A DNA stretch of 64,000 nt from NCBI GenBank assembly GCA_018402305.1, contig JAGYJE010000004.1:124001-188000 (forward strand), given 5' to 3'. Below the pieces are notes generated by a model that saw nothing but the letters and a program-made list of their open reading frames with translations, did not search any database and was not told where the DNA came from. Below are positions 48,461 to 56,101 of the stretch, in pieces (position 1 is the stretch's first letter; each line of letters begins with the position of its first letter). This stretch comes from Puniceicoccaceae bacterium. GTDB lineage: Bacteria > Verrucomicrobiota > Verrucomicrobiia > Opitutales > Coraliomargaritaceae. Made by a program: the position numbers and the translations under genes.

Positions 48461-48534
48461 GCATATCGTGAAGCAGTGGCACGGAGTGAGCGAGGAACGA
48501 GCGAACGGCGTTGACCACCAGCGATTGGTTGGGC
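48461..48534 (-). other. attC-like site after the secreted-protein gene
   Basis: On the minus strand it opens with GCCCAAC (48534-48528), a perfect match to the canonical RYYYAAC core, and closes with GATATGC (48467-48461). The interior is nearly identical to the site at 47938-48011, including GCTGGTGGTCAACGCC and the GTTCGCTCG stretch. No GTTGGGC partner was found at the upstream border of this cassette. Confidence 0.65.
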
Positions 48535-48566
48535 TTCTGTTTACTTATTACAATGTGGAATTGATG

Positions 48567-49313
48567 TCACTCCTCTTTAGACTGGTAATAGGCAAGAACC
48601 AAGTCCAGGGCAGATTTGTTTGTTGTGTAAGTTTCGGCGATAGTTCCATCCGCGTGTTCAACAACCACTGTCATGTCAGTGTTTGAAACATCTTGGCCTT
48701 CAGAATATGTTAGTCCAAGAGCAGCAAGGTGAAGAACCTTTTGTTCGGCACTACCCGTCGTGATATAAGTGACTGGATTGTTCCGGGTCAATTTGTGCTC
48801 TACGCGTTCGACGTTCAAGGTATCCCGCCCCGTCACAAAATAGGCAGCGATAGTAATCGGCTTCTTAAAATGACTTGTCGAGCTTACTCGAATTTGAAAA
48901 GACCGATCCACAGTGTATGTGCTGTCATGGGAGCCCCAACTAGTTTTCCACTCCGTTTCCTTGTCTTTTCGATGGCTGACCGGACGCACGTCGAGACTTA
49001 AGCCCATACGAGCCGTCACGTCCTGATTGAGATTCTGCCAAGATTCTGGAGTTAGCAACGAAGGGTTAAGGCGAACTGTGCGACCATCGGAGTCCCTTTT
49101 AACTTTTAACTCTTCGCCGTCGTAGAAGGGCTCTGATACAATGATCTCCCGCCCATCTTTGCTCACCAGCTTGTAGCTTTCGGAAGCATTAACAACGCTG
49201 ACTATGATAAAAGCCAGAAAGACAGAAAGGCATCTGTCGATCTGAATATGGATATGTTTTCGAAAAATACTCATAGCGTCGGTCTTGGCTAGGGAATCAA
49301 AGGCGTTCTTCAT
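48567..49313 (-). CDS. Secreted protein with SLA1-like domain
   Basis: 248 residues, or 235 from the second Met, which would bring the hydrophobic segment CLSVFLAFIIVSVVNA nearer the start as a signal peptide. After it, KLVSKDGREIIVSEPFYDGEELKVKRDSDGRTVRLNPSLLTPESW resembles an SHD1 module. The rest is a beta-rich region with no recognised family. It is unusual cargo for an integron cassette because it is long and probably exported. Composition is more AT-rich than the flanking core genes, in line with transfer. Confidence 0.65.
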   Translation of the reverse strand: MKNAFDSLAKTDAMSIFRKHIHIQIDRCLSVFLAFIIVSVVNASESYKLVSKDGREIIVSEPFYDGEELKVKRDSDGRTVRLNPSLLTPESWQNLNQDVTARMGLSLDVRPVSHRKDKETEWKTSWGSHDSTYTVDRSFQIRVSSTSHFKKPITIAAYFVTGRDTLNVERVEHKLTRNNPVTYITTGSAEQKVLHLAALGLTYSEGQDVSNTDMTVVVEHADGTIAETYTTNKSALDLVLAYYQSKEE

Positions 49314-49322
49314 TTATGTGCT

Positions 49323-49739
49323 TTAAAAATTGTATATTGGCGAGTCATAGTTGGGAACTGATACAATAACTTCTACAACGTCAGTCATAAACGGCTGAAA
49401 GCGTTCGCCGTTTCGTTTCGTAAAACTAATAAGTTCGAGTTCAATCGTTTCGCCCGGCTCAATGTTAGATTTATATTCGTATTGATAACCTTTAATTATT
49501 CCGTTTACGCATATTTCAGCAGAAGTCCAAGTGAAAGAGTCCCTATTCGTGACAAAGAGCGTGGCTAGCCCGTCATGTTGGGCTATTTGCAAGCACTCGT
49601 CTGTCGTGCCCCGTAAGTTGCTTGGCTCACGGTATACCCGTCTCCGGCGTTCGAAGAAAGTTGCTCGATGAGACCTTTGCATGAAAATCCCGATATGCTG
49701 AGGTACTGTTTGGCAGACCTCACTGCTTGCTCGTTCCAA
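49323..49739 (-). CDS. Hypothetical protein, start uncertain
   Basis: The convincing part is the C-terminal 75 residues (FVTNRDSFTWTSAEICVNGI, then IEPGETIELELISFTKRNGE), a beta-sandwich-like sequence. The upstream part overlaps the Ltp-domain gene in another frame and looks spurious. A frameshift between the two could once have joined them into one protein. The protein ends 9 bp before the secreted-protein gene. No function is assigned. Confidence 0.4.
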   Translation of the reverse strand: MERASSEVCQTVPQHIGIFMQRSHRATFFERRRRVYREPSNLRGTTDECLQIAQHDGLATLFVTNRDSFTWTSAEICVNGIIKGYQYEYKSNIEPGETIELELISFTKRNGERFQPFMTDVVEVIVSVPNYDSPIYNF

Positions 49740-50197
49740 TCAACGTTCAGGCTATCCACTGCTACGGTTGCATCGGTAACGCGATAACCATCCCCAGCAT
49801 CGGACGAGAGTTGCTGAATAAGTCCGCTCCGTGAGAAGCCCGATATGCTGAGGTATTGCTTTGCAGATCTGAGGGCATTTCTTTGAGGCCCGGTTAGACC
49901 ATCCGCCCGTTCGGGCGCAGTTTGTTCTTTTTCTTCGCTAAGCTGTTCACTTACTTCTTTTGAAGCCAGAGTAAACATCTCAAACCCGATCCAGCCTCCA
50001 ATAAGAGCTATTGTGATAATAGATAAGCTCCAGGCAATCTTGTCTAAAGGGATGCTTTTTTTGACTTTGGGACCTTTGACTTTGTATGCTTGGTAGCCTA
50101 GCTCTTTTACTTTTGATATGGCATCACGTTCGTTCACAGCGTCGATTGTGAATGCCTTGTCCTCTGGCCCGTTTGTAGCTTTAATTTGAAATCTCAT
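49583..50197 (-). CDS. Membrane protein with two Ltp (superinfection-exclusion type) repeats
   Basis: 204 residues. An N-terminal cytoplasmic domain (MRFQIKATNGPEDKAFTIDA) precedes one membrane helix (IAWSLSIITIALIGGWIGFE, about residues 55-75). Two copies of the Ltp motif follow (QRNALRSAKQYLSISGFSRS near 107 and EQAVRSAKQYLSISGFSCKG near 155). Ltp proteins of streptococcal phage TP-J34 block DNA injection by other phages, so an antiphage role is conceivable here; that is inference. The second repeat ends oddly (YGARQTSACK), which fits a frameshift into the next gene. Confidence 0.75.
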   Translation of the reverse strand: MRFQIKATNGPEDKAFTIDAVNERDAISKVKELGYQAYKVKGPKVKKSIPLDKIAWSLSIITIALIGGWIGFEMFTLASKEVSEQLSEEKEQTAPERADGLTGPQRNALRSAKQYLSISGFSRSGLIQQLSSDAGDGYRVTDATVAVDSLNVDWNEQAVRSAKQYLSISGFSCKGLIEQLSSNAGDGYTVSQATYGARQTSACK

Positions 50198-50208
50198 TTT
50201 TTCTTCTG

Positions 50209-50336
50209 CATATATCGTCGAGCATTAGGCACGGCTGACCATGAGCGCGCACTCGATGCAGGACTGGGTTTAGAGTTATTGTTAATCATTCGAACTGGTG
50301 GCGGGTCAGCCGTTGCTCTTCATTCGCTTGTTCGAC
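50209..50336 (-). other. Long attC-like site of the zinc-ribbon cassette
   Basis: On the minus strand it opens with GTCGAACAAGCG (50336-50325), very close to the classic GYCTAACAAGCG start of attC sites. GTCGAAC is the exact reverse complement of the cassette's 5' core GTTCGAC (50654-50648). Inside, ACGGCTGACC pairs perfectly with GGTCAGCCGT. The far end has GCTCGAC (50224-50218), one base from the expected GTTCGAC. It is about 128 bp, longer than the other sites. Confidence 0.75.
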
Positions 50337-50338
50337 AG

Positions 50339-50629
50339 TTATGTTCTCTTACCGCAGCCAGAACAATACGGAACCGACTCAATCCAGATGTAGTAGATAA
50401 TCCCAGGGATCAAGCCGCAGACAAAGAGAATGAGAAAAATCATCACTTCCCCGAGTCCCTGCAATCCTCTAACCTTTCCGACTTGATCACTGCCGCAGTG
50501 CTTGCAATCCCTGCCTCGTCTTTGAGGTGGCTGGGCCGTTGCTGCTGATATTGGCCGTCCGCATCCAGGACATGATGGTGCAGCGTCTGATACTTCTTTC
50601 CCGCAATCGGGACATTGGATTAGTGCCAT
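50339..50629 (-). CDS. Zinc-ribbon membrane protein
   Basis: 96 residues. An N-terminal zinc ribbon (IQCPDCGKEVSDAAPSCPGC) is followed by a second CxxC pair (CKHCGS), one hydrophobic segment (VMIFLILFVCGLIPGIIYYIW) and a last CSGCGK. Similar small proteins are common, with unknown roles. It is alone in its cassette: the 5' core is at 50648-50654 and its stop is 2 bp before the attC-like site. Confidence 0.75.
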   Translation of the reverse strand: MALIQCPDCGKEVSDAAPSCPGCGRPISAATAQPPQRRGRDCKHCGSDQVGKVRGLQGLGEVMIFLILFVCGLIPGIIYYIWIESVPYCSGCGKRT

Positions 50630-50647
50630 GGTTGGTTTTCCTTCTTT

Positions 50648-50701
50648 GTCGAACGGTGAGACCAGACAACCAGCCCGAAGGCTCAGTCGTCCAGTTGCTT
50701 T
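50648..50701 (-). other. attC-like site after the two-helix membrane gene
   Basis: On the minus strand, GAGCC and GGCT pair around a TTCG-like loop, with GAC..AC and GTTGTC outside. It ends with GTTCGAC (50654-50648). The opening core is degenerate (AAGCAAC) and does not match the cassette's 5' core GATCTGT. Confidence 0.5.
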
Positions 50702-51031
50702 TTAGAGTTTTAGTGGCGGGTTAAATGGGTTGTCTGCGTCGTCTGGATCTGTGATTCCAGACGCTACGCTAAACTTCGGGAATCTCTTCGGCCAATAACG
50801 TAACCCCTGCCAAGACATTCTTATAAATGCCACACAGAGCACGATAAATAGTACGTTCACGGCAATATCGATTCCATTTCTTTCTACTTCTTTTGTCACT
50901 GAATCGCCAAGCTCTCTACCGGTGATTAGCCGAAAACCAAAATGGATAAACATAAGCGACCACAGAAGTATCGACGCCAAGAATATCGGCTTTGCGATTA
51001 TGGTGAACGCCTTGTGTATACCTTCTTTCAT
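50702..51031 (-). CDS. Small integral membrane protein
   Basis: 109 residues with two predicted membrane helices (IFLASILLWSLMFIHFGF and AVNVLFIVLCVAFIRMSW). The C-terminus (DPDDADNPFNPPLKL) is acidic and proline-rich. No family was recognised. It starts 5 bp after the core at 51037-51043. The DNA over its last codons is clearly similar to DNA about 20-70 bp beyond the mazF stop, suggesting a shared cassette ancestor or an exchanged end. Confidence 0.65.
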   Translation of the reverse strand: MKEGIHKAFTIIAKPIFLASILLWSLMFIHFGFRLITGRELGDSVTKEVERNGIDIAVNVLFIVLCVAFIRMSWQGLRYWPKRFPKFSVASGITDPDDADNPFNPPLKL

Positions 51032-51036
51032 TTTTT

Positions 51037-51107
<71 letters not shown>

Positions 51108-51362
51108 TCAGTAGTGGTATCGTATCTGGGCAATGTGAATCGCGTCTTCACTAATGCGATAGACCAACCGATGCTCTTCATTAATTCTCCGCGACCAGAA
51201 ACCTGAAAGTGAATGCCTCAAGGGTTCTGGTTTGCCAATTCCCTCATACTGATTCCTGTCAATATCCTTGATCAGTTCGTTTACTTTCTTGAGCATGCGC
51301 TTGTCGTTTTTCTGCCAGTATAGGTAGTCCTCCCATGCTCGATCTGAAAAGATCTTCTTCAT
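51108..51362 (-). CDS. yoeB: YoeB-family toxin
   Basis: 84 residues, a full Txe/YoeB toxin that cuts mRNA at the ribosome. Family blocks are FSDRAWEDYLYWQKNDKRMLKKVNELIKDI, GIGKPEPLRHSLSGFWSRRINEEHRLVYRI and the ending IAQIRYHY. The catalytic Glu, Arg and His of the family all fall in these blocks. It overlaps yefM by 4 bp. It is in the first cassette beside the integrase, the position that canonical integrons express best. Confidence 0.94.
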   Translation of the reverse strand: MKKIFSDRAWEDYLYWQKNDKRMLKKVNELIKDIDRNQYEGIGKPEPLRHSLSGFWSRRINEEHRLVYRISEDAIHIAQIRYHY

Positions 51363-51610
51363 TCAGCCAGTTCTCTCTCTTTCCCTTTTCCTTCTTCGAG
51401 TTGCTGAATGGACTCAAGAAGCCTGCGGGCGTTCTTCGGGCTTCGAAGCAAATAAGTGGTCTCCTTCATGGATTCGTAATCCTCCAAAGATATCATGACC
51501 ACGGAATCGATGCCTTTCTTCGTGATGATTACCGGATCGTGGTTACGACAGACTTCTGTAATCGTGTGCGCGAGATTTTCTCTAGCGCTGGAATAGGTGA
51601 TTGCATTCAT
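51359..51610 (-). CDS. yefM: YefM-family antitoxin
   Basis: 83 residues from the ATG at 51610 (MNAITYSSARENL); ten more codons are open upstream. The N-terminal Phd/YefM DNA-binding fold (SSARENLAHTITEVCRNHDPVIITKKGIDSVVMISLEDY) is complete. The C-terminal acidic helix would bind YoeB. It overlaps yoeB by 4 bp. The cassette's 5' core lies 48 bp upstream of this ATG. Confidence 0.93.
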   Translation of the reverse strand: MNAITYSSARENLAHTITEVCRNHDPVIITKKGIDSVVMISLEDYESMKETTYLLRSPKNARRLLESIQQLEEGKGKERELAE

Positions 51611-51657
51611 AATATTGTCCAGCTTGTTGGACAACTCCAATCAGTCAATTCATTTTT

Positions 51658-51808
51658 TGCCATCGGTGTTAAGTGCGAAACTCAGTTTCGGATAACCCGG
51701 ATTGGAAGTTTTTCGGGAATCGGATGCGTTTTTGCATTTAGAATGGTTGGATGGTGTGTGTTGCCGCTGAAACAAGGGGTTCGGAAGCGACGATCTGTTT
51801 AGGGCCTA
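51658..51808 (-). other. Array start (attI-like region)
   Basis: The core GATGGCA (minus, 51664-51658) marks the 5' border of the first cassette. The next 144 bp up to the integrase start are where an attI site and the integrase and cassette promoters should be. CTTAACACC lies just 5' of the core. No -35/-10 pair could be fixed. Confidence 0.55.
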
Positions 51809-52280
51809 GTGCAATTTCCGAGATGGGCTGAGGTCTTGGCGGATTCGAGTTTGGGTCCGAAGGAGCGCGAAGGCTTTAAGATAACGATTCGCTGGTATTT
51901 GAGTTGGTGTGCGCGCAATTCGGTGGGTTGCAGCGTGGGATCGGCCCGTGATTTCATCGAGTGGGCAGAGGAGGAAAAGCAACCGACTGCATGGATGCTT
52001 AAACAATGGAACGCGTCGATTCTAAAGGTGATGCGCTGCGGCAAGGGCGGGAAGGACCGGGTGGCACCGCTTTCAGAGAAGTTGGTTGCCGACATTGAGA
52101 CGCATTTGGTCAAGGTGCGGGCTTTGTTTGAGGAAGATTTACACACATGTCATGCAAAAACCGGGCATTGGGGTGCGCCGTCCGTTCGATAGTTTTCAAC
52201 CAAATGACGTCTACCTAGGCGCTCATCTGCATCGTAGCCTGACGGCCTTGGCTTCCGGACTCCTCGTAATCCCTGTATAA
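51809..52280 (+). pseudogene. Integron-type tyrosine integrase with two internal deletions
   Basis: Three integrase segments are present. The N-terminal SAM-like domain runs from FPRWAEVLADSSLGPKEREG to KQPTAWMLKQWNASI (from a GTG start). Next is CGKGGKDRVAPLSEKL..HLVKVRALFEEDL, which matches the integron block GKGGKDRxxxLP..L..HL..VR..H..DL. After a frame change at about 52140 comes the C-terminal THVMQKPGIGVRRPFD (integron integrases end YTHVLNRxGxGVRSPxD). The parts with all catalytic Arg, His and Tyr residues between these blocks are missing. It faces away from the array, as intI genes do. Confidence 0.85.
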
Positions 52281-52290
52281 AAGGCATTGA

Positions 52291-52355
52291 CCGGAAAAAG
52301 CCGATGGCCTTTAGTCGTCGGTTTTTTCCACGGCACCGCTTCACGGCGGTGTCTG
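52291..52355 (+). promoter_or_regulatory. Two hairpins in the tig leader
   Basis: GGAAAAAGCCGA and TCGGTTTTTTCC form a long stem ending in a T-run (about 52291-52333). CACCGC and GCGGTG form a second one (about 52336-52352). The first could end transcription from the integrase side or act as an attenuator of tig; the sequence does not decide. Confidence 0.4.
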
Positions 52356-52376
52356 ATTCCAACAAACAGACACATT

Positions 52377-53756
52377 GTGAAAACCGACGTTCAAGAAATC
52401 AACCCGACCCGTAAAACAATCGCCGTGAGCGTGACTGCTGAAGAGGTAGCCGAACAGGAAACAAAGCTGATCAAGGATTTTCAGCGCCAGGCCAAGATCC
52501 CGGGCTTTCGTCCGGGGAAGGCACCGGAGGCCATGGTGCGGACCCGTTTTGCCAAAGACCTCCAAAATGAGCTGAAGCAGCGCGTTATTTCGCAGGCGCA
52601 CCAGGAGGGCGTCGTCGGCGCTGATTTTGAAGTCTTCAACATCGTCGAGCTCAATGAGGGTACGATCACTGCGGGTGAAGGGGCGATGGTTACCTTCACG
52701 GTCGATGTCGTTCCGGAATTTGAATTGCCCGCCTACGAGGGGCTCAAGGTAACCAGTGAGCCGACCGATGCCAGCGAGGAAGAGGTCAGTAAGCTGCTTG
52801 ACCAGATCCTCAGCCAACGCGCGGAATACAACGTTGCCGAAAAAGCGGCGGAGAAGGGCGACTACGTGCAATGCGCCTACGAGGGTAAGGTCGGCGATGC
52901 GCTCGTGGCCGACCTTGTGCCGGACACGCCCATGTTTGGAACGCAGAAAAACACCTGGGAGGAAGCGGGCTCGGAGGATGCCCCTGGAGTCCGCGCAATT
53001 ATCGATGGACTCGTCGGCATGAAGGCCGGAGACACCAAGGAGGTCACCATGGAATTTCCGGAGGATTTCAAGCCCGAGGCTCTGGCTGGGAAAACAGTTG
53101 TTTACAGTATCGAGGCCAAGGAAGTCCGCGAAAAGGTCATGCCGGAAATGGACGCCGCTTTCTTCGAGAGCCTGCAAGTGAAAGACGAGGCGGAACTGCG
53201 GCAGCGGATATCTGAGAATATTGAAAACCAAAAAAAGCAGCGTAACGCCGGCGCTGAGCGCCAGCAGCTGACGGATGCCTTGCTCAAGGCGGTCGATTTC
53301 CCGATTCCGGAGAGTGGCGTGGAGAGTGAGACCGAGGCAGTTTTGCGGGATTTTATGCAGAGGAACATGCAGCAAGGCGTCACGCAGGAGGCGTTTGAGA
53401 CGCACAAGGATTCCCTGCACGAAGGTGCGAGGAAAGCCGCACATGATCGGCTCAAGTCGCGTCTGATCCTGAGTAAGATCGCTGAAAAGGAAAAAGTGAA
53501 GGTGGAGAACGAGGACTTTAGTCGCGTGATCATGACGGAAGCGCGGCAAACCGGCCAAAACCCGGAGAAGCTGGTCAAAGAGCTCCGTGCGGATCAGAAT
53601 CGGGTGAATCGGATGCGAACCGACATCATTCTGGGTAAGACGATGGATCTTCTGATCGCAAAGGCGGTGCGTGAGACGGCCGAACCAGCTGTTGAACCAG
53701 CTGTTGAATCAGCTGCTGAATCAGCCGTTGAACCGGCCGTTGAATCAAGCGACTGA
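52377..53756 (+). CDS. tig: Trigger factor
   Basis: 459 residues from the GTG at 52377; the upstream open frame contains the leader hairpins. Trigger factor binds ribosomes and folds new proteins. The ribosome-binding signature is IPGFRPGKAPEAMVRTRF near residue 40. The PPIase-like domain (EKGDYVQCAYEGKVGD..) and the C-terminal chaperone arms follow. The last 25 residues are EPAVEPAVESAAESAVEPAV-type repeats, encoded by 15-bp DNA repeats, an addition not usual for the family. It is followed by clpP and clpX, the classic tig-clpP-clpX order. Confidence 0.95.
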   Translation: MKTDVQEINPTRKTIAVSVTAEEVAEQETKLIKDFQRQAKIPGFRPGKAPEAMVRTRFAKDLQNELKQRVISQAHQEGVVGADFEVFNIVELNEGTITAGEGAMVTFTVDVVPEFELPAYEGLKVTSEPTDASEEEVSKLLDQILSQRAEYNVAEKAAEKGDYVQCAYEGKVGDALVADLVPDTPMFGTQKNTWEEAGSEDAPGVRAIIDGLVGMKAGDTKEVTMEFPEDFKPEALAGKTVVYSIEAKEVREKVMPEMDAAFFESLQVKDEAELRQRISENIENQKKQRNAGAERQQLTDALLKAVDFPIPESGVESETEAVLRDFMQRNMQQGVTQEAFETHKDSLHEGARKAAHDRLKSRLILSKIAEKEKVKVENEDFSRVIMTEARQTGQNPEKLVKELRADQNRVNRMRTDIILGKTMDLLIAKAVRETAEPAVEPAVESAAESAVEPAVESSD

Positions 53757-53856
53757 GGGACTTTTGAGGGAAGTCTGGAAAGCATTTGATATTCCCCGTT
53801 TGGGCATGTAGTCTCTTTGCTTCTCTTTTATCGAATCCAATAACAACAATACTACC

Positions 53857-54453
53857 GTGAGCTACGTACCACTCCCAACTGTCTATGAACGCGAAGGCCG
53901 CACCGAGCGCGCCTGGGATATTTACAGCCGCCTCCTGCGCGACCGTATCATTTTCATCGGCACCCCGATCAATGACTTTGTGGCCAATGCCGTCATCGCG
54001 CAGATGCTCTTTTTGCAGATGGAGGATCCCAAAAAAGACATCAGCCTCTACATCAATTCACCGGGCGGCAGCGTGACCGATGGAATGGCTATCTACGACA
54101 CGATGAATTTTTTACAGTGCGATACGGTCACTTACTGCGTCGGACAAGCCGCGAGCATGGCGACATTGTTGTTGGCGGCGGGAACCAAGGGGAAGCGCTT
54201 TGCGTTGCCTAACAGCCGTGTCATGATGCACCAGCCCACCGGCGGCGCGACGGGGCAAACCTCTGATATCTCAATCGCTGCCCGCGAGATTCTTCGCTGG
54301 CGTCAACGCATGAACGAATTGATCGCCAGCCACACCAACAAGACGGCCGACGAGATTGCGGAGGATTCGGACCGTGATTTTTATTTGACCGCCGACGACG
54401 CGCTGGCTTACGGCATCGTCGACAAGGTGATTGAGTCAAAGCCGATCAATTAG
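53857..54453 (+). CDS. clpP: ATP-dependent Clp protease proteolytic subunit
   Basis: 198 residues from a GTG start. ClpP forms a tetradecameric serine protease chamber fed by ClpX. Catalytic Ser is in [14 protein letters not shown] near residue 98, His in [15 protein letters not shown] near 123, and Asp near 172. The N-terminal block [19 protein letters not shown] is normal. clpX starts 4 bp after the stop, so the two subunits are made from one message. Confidence 0.97.
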   Translation: MSYVPLPTVYEREGRTERAWDIYSRLLRDRIIFIGTPINDFVANAVIAQMLFLQMEDPKKDISLYINSPGGSVTDGMAIYDTMNFLQCDTVTYCVGQAASMATLLLAAGTKGKRFALPNSRVMMHQPTGGATGQTSDISIAAREILRWRQRMNELIASHTNKTADEIAEDSDRDFYLTADDALAYGIVDKVIESKPIN

Positions 54454-54456
54454 ACT

Positions 54457-55848
54457 ATGGCGAAATCCACACGCATGACCTTCTGCTCATTTTGCGGTAA
54501 AGCGCACAATGAGGTTCGGAAAATGATCGCCGGTCCTGCCTCGGTTCACATCTGCGATTCTTGTGTTTCCGTTTGCAAAACGATCATTGAACGTGAGCTG
54601 GCAGACGCGGCGGTGGCTGGGGAAGCAGGTCGATCAGGCGGCAGGGGTGGAAAAGGAAAATCCTCGAGCCGCTTTAACCTCCTCAAACCAGCCCAAATTA
54701 CAGCGGCTCTCGACGAGCATGTGATCAGCCAGGACTACGCAAAGCGGGCCATGGCGGTGGCGGTTTACAACCACTATAAGCGCCTCCGTTCCGAATCACG
54801 GGTGAATGCATCGGCCGCCTTCGCGGATTTGGATGAAAAATACGACGATGTGCACATTGAGAAAAGCAACATCCTGCTACTGGGTCCGACCGGGAGTGGG
54901 AAGACCTTCTTGGCCAGCACCCTGGCAAAAATGCTCGACGTGCCCTTTGCCATCGCCGATGCCACCACGCTGACGGAAGCGGGTTATGTGGGGGAGGATG
55001 TGGAAAACATCGTGCTCCGCTTGCTTCAATCGGCCGAATACGATGTCAAGAAAGCGGAGTGCGGCATCATTTATGTGGATGAGATTGATAAGATCGGCCG
55101 TAAAACAGACAATGTATCCATTACCCGTGACGTCTCGGGCGAGGGTGTGCAACAGGCCTTGTTAAAGATTCTCGAAGGGACCGTTTGCAACGTGCCGCCA
55201 CAAGGCGGGCGGAAGCACCCCAATCAGGAATACATCCAACTGGACACTTCAAATATCCTTTTCATCTGCGGAGGTGCCTTTGTGGGGCTCGACAAGATCG
55301 TTCAGAGCCGTGTGGGATCCAAGGCGATGGGGTTTAATACCTCGAGCCAACGGCATCAAAACGAGGTGCCGATGAGTGAGTTACTTCGCCAGACCCAGCC
55401 CGAGGACCTCGTGCATTTCGGGATGATTCCTGAGTTCATCGGGCGCTTGCCCATGGTCGCGGTGCTTGACGAGCTGTCGCGCTCCGATCTCGAACATATT
55501 CTTTTGAATACGAAAAACTCGCTCATCAAGCAATACAGCAAGCTCTTTTCGATGGAGGGCGTCGATCTCCATTTCACCCGTGATGCAATCGCGGCAATCG
55601 CGGAGAAAGCCATCGGTTTAAAGACGGGTGCCCGTGCGCTTCGGTCGATCATGGAGCGCGCAATGCTGGACGTCATGTATGAGCTTCCGCAGACGAAAAA
55701 TGTGGAGAGGGTCGTGATCAACCGGGCTGTCGTTGAGGGACGGGGTAAACCGAAGCTTCATTACCTGGCTGCGGCATCAATCGACGCAGACCCGGCAAAG
55801 GGCACGCGGGGAATCAAAGGTAAAGGTAAGGCGGCCGACGCTGCGTAG
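54457..55848 (+). CDS. clpX: Clp protease ATPase subunit ClpX
   Basis: 463 residues. ClpX unfolds proteins and passes them to ClpP. The zinc-binding domain [14 protein letters not shown] (residues 9-40) is followed by Walker [14 protein letters not shown] near 145, the pore loop [15 protein letters not shown], Walker [14 protein letters not shown] near 208 and the ClpP-binding IGF region (here LGPAK-like, in the GSKAMGF stretch). An insertion of about 20 Gly/Lys/Ser residues separates the zinc domain from the ATPase. It follows clpP by 3 bp. Confidence 0.97.
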   Translation: MAKSTRMTFCSFCGKAHNEVRKMIAGPASVHICDSCVSVCKTIIERELADAAVAGEAGRSGGRGGKGKSSSRFNLLKPAQITAALDEHVISQDYAKRAMAVAVYNHYKRLRSESRVNASAAFADLDEKYDDVHIEKSNILLLGPTGSGKTFLASTLAKMLDVPFAIADATTLTEAGYVGEDVENIVLRLLQSAEYDVKKAECGIIYVDEIDKIGRKTDNVSITRDVSGEGVQQALLKILEGTVCNVPPQGGRKHPNQEYIQLDTSNILFICGGAFVGLDKIVQSRVGSKAMGFNTSSQRHQNEVPMSELLRQTQPEDLVHFGMIPEFIGRLPMVAVLDELSRSDLEHILLNTKNSLIKQYSKLFSMEGVDLHFTRDAIAAIAEKAIGLKTGARALRSIMERAMLDVMYELPQTKNVERVVINRAVVEGRGKPKLHYLAAASIDADPAKGTRGIKGKGKAADAA

Positions 55849-55943
55849 GCCGTCCGGCAAGGCTGGGTTGGCGAACAAGCAAAGGCACGCTTTTCCCAGG
55901 AGTGGGGTTGGCGCCGCGGGCTTCGCGCTTTTGGAAAGCCGCA

Positions 55944-56054
55944 TTAATTCCCGTGAGATCGGTAGAATATAAAAACAACGAGGCAAGAGGCGATCGCTAT
56001 TGCCAGGAGCAAAAGACCGAGGAAAATTCCCTTCAATTCGAGTTTTTGTTTCAT
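55944..56054 (-). CDS. Tiny single-span membrane peptide
   Basis: 36 residues with one strongly hydrophobic helix (GIFLGLLLLAIAIASCLVVF) between a basic N-terminus (MKQKLELK) and FYRSHGN. Not assigned to any family. It lies in the 253-bp gap between clpX and nspC, on the nspC strand and downstream of nspC. The regular layout (charged head, 20-residue span, polar tail) is unlike random sequence, so it may be a real small membrane protein. Confidence 0.4.
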   Translation of the reverse strand: MKQKLELKGIFLGLLLLAIAIASCLVVFIFYRSHGN

Positions 56055-56101
56055 TCTGGTTTATAATTTGGGCTTTGTTCGCGTGAACTTCGACTTGGTT
56101 T

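Noticed and set aside
47995-48540. Canonical plus-strand attC sites ending in GTTGACC
   Set aside because: Plus-strand cores do not pair with any partner, whereas minus-strand cores match across cassettes and fit the gene direction.
52341-53558. A 405-residue gene antisense to tig
   Set aside because: It mirrors the strong tig frame, matches no family, and similar long antisense frames occur opposite smc, uvrA and cysI because of the base composition.
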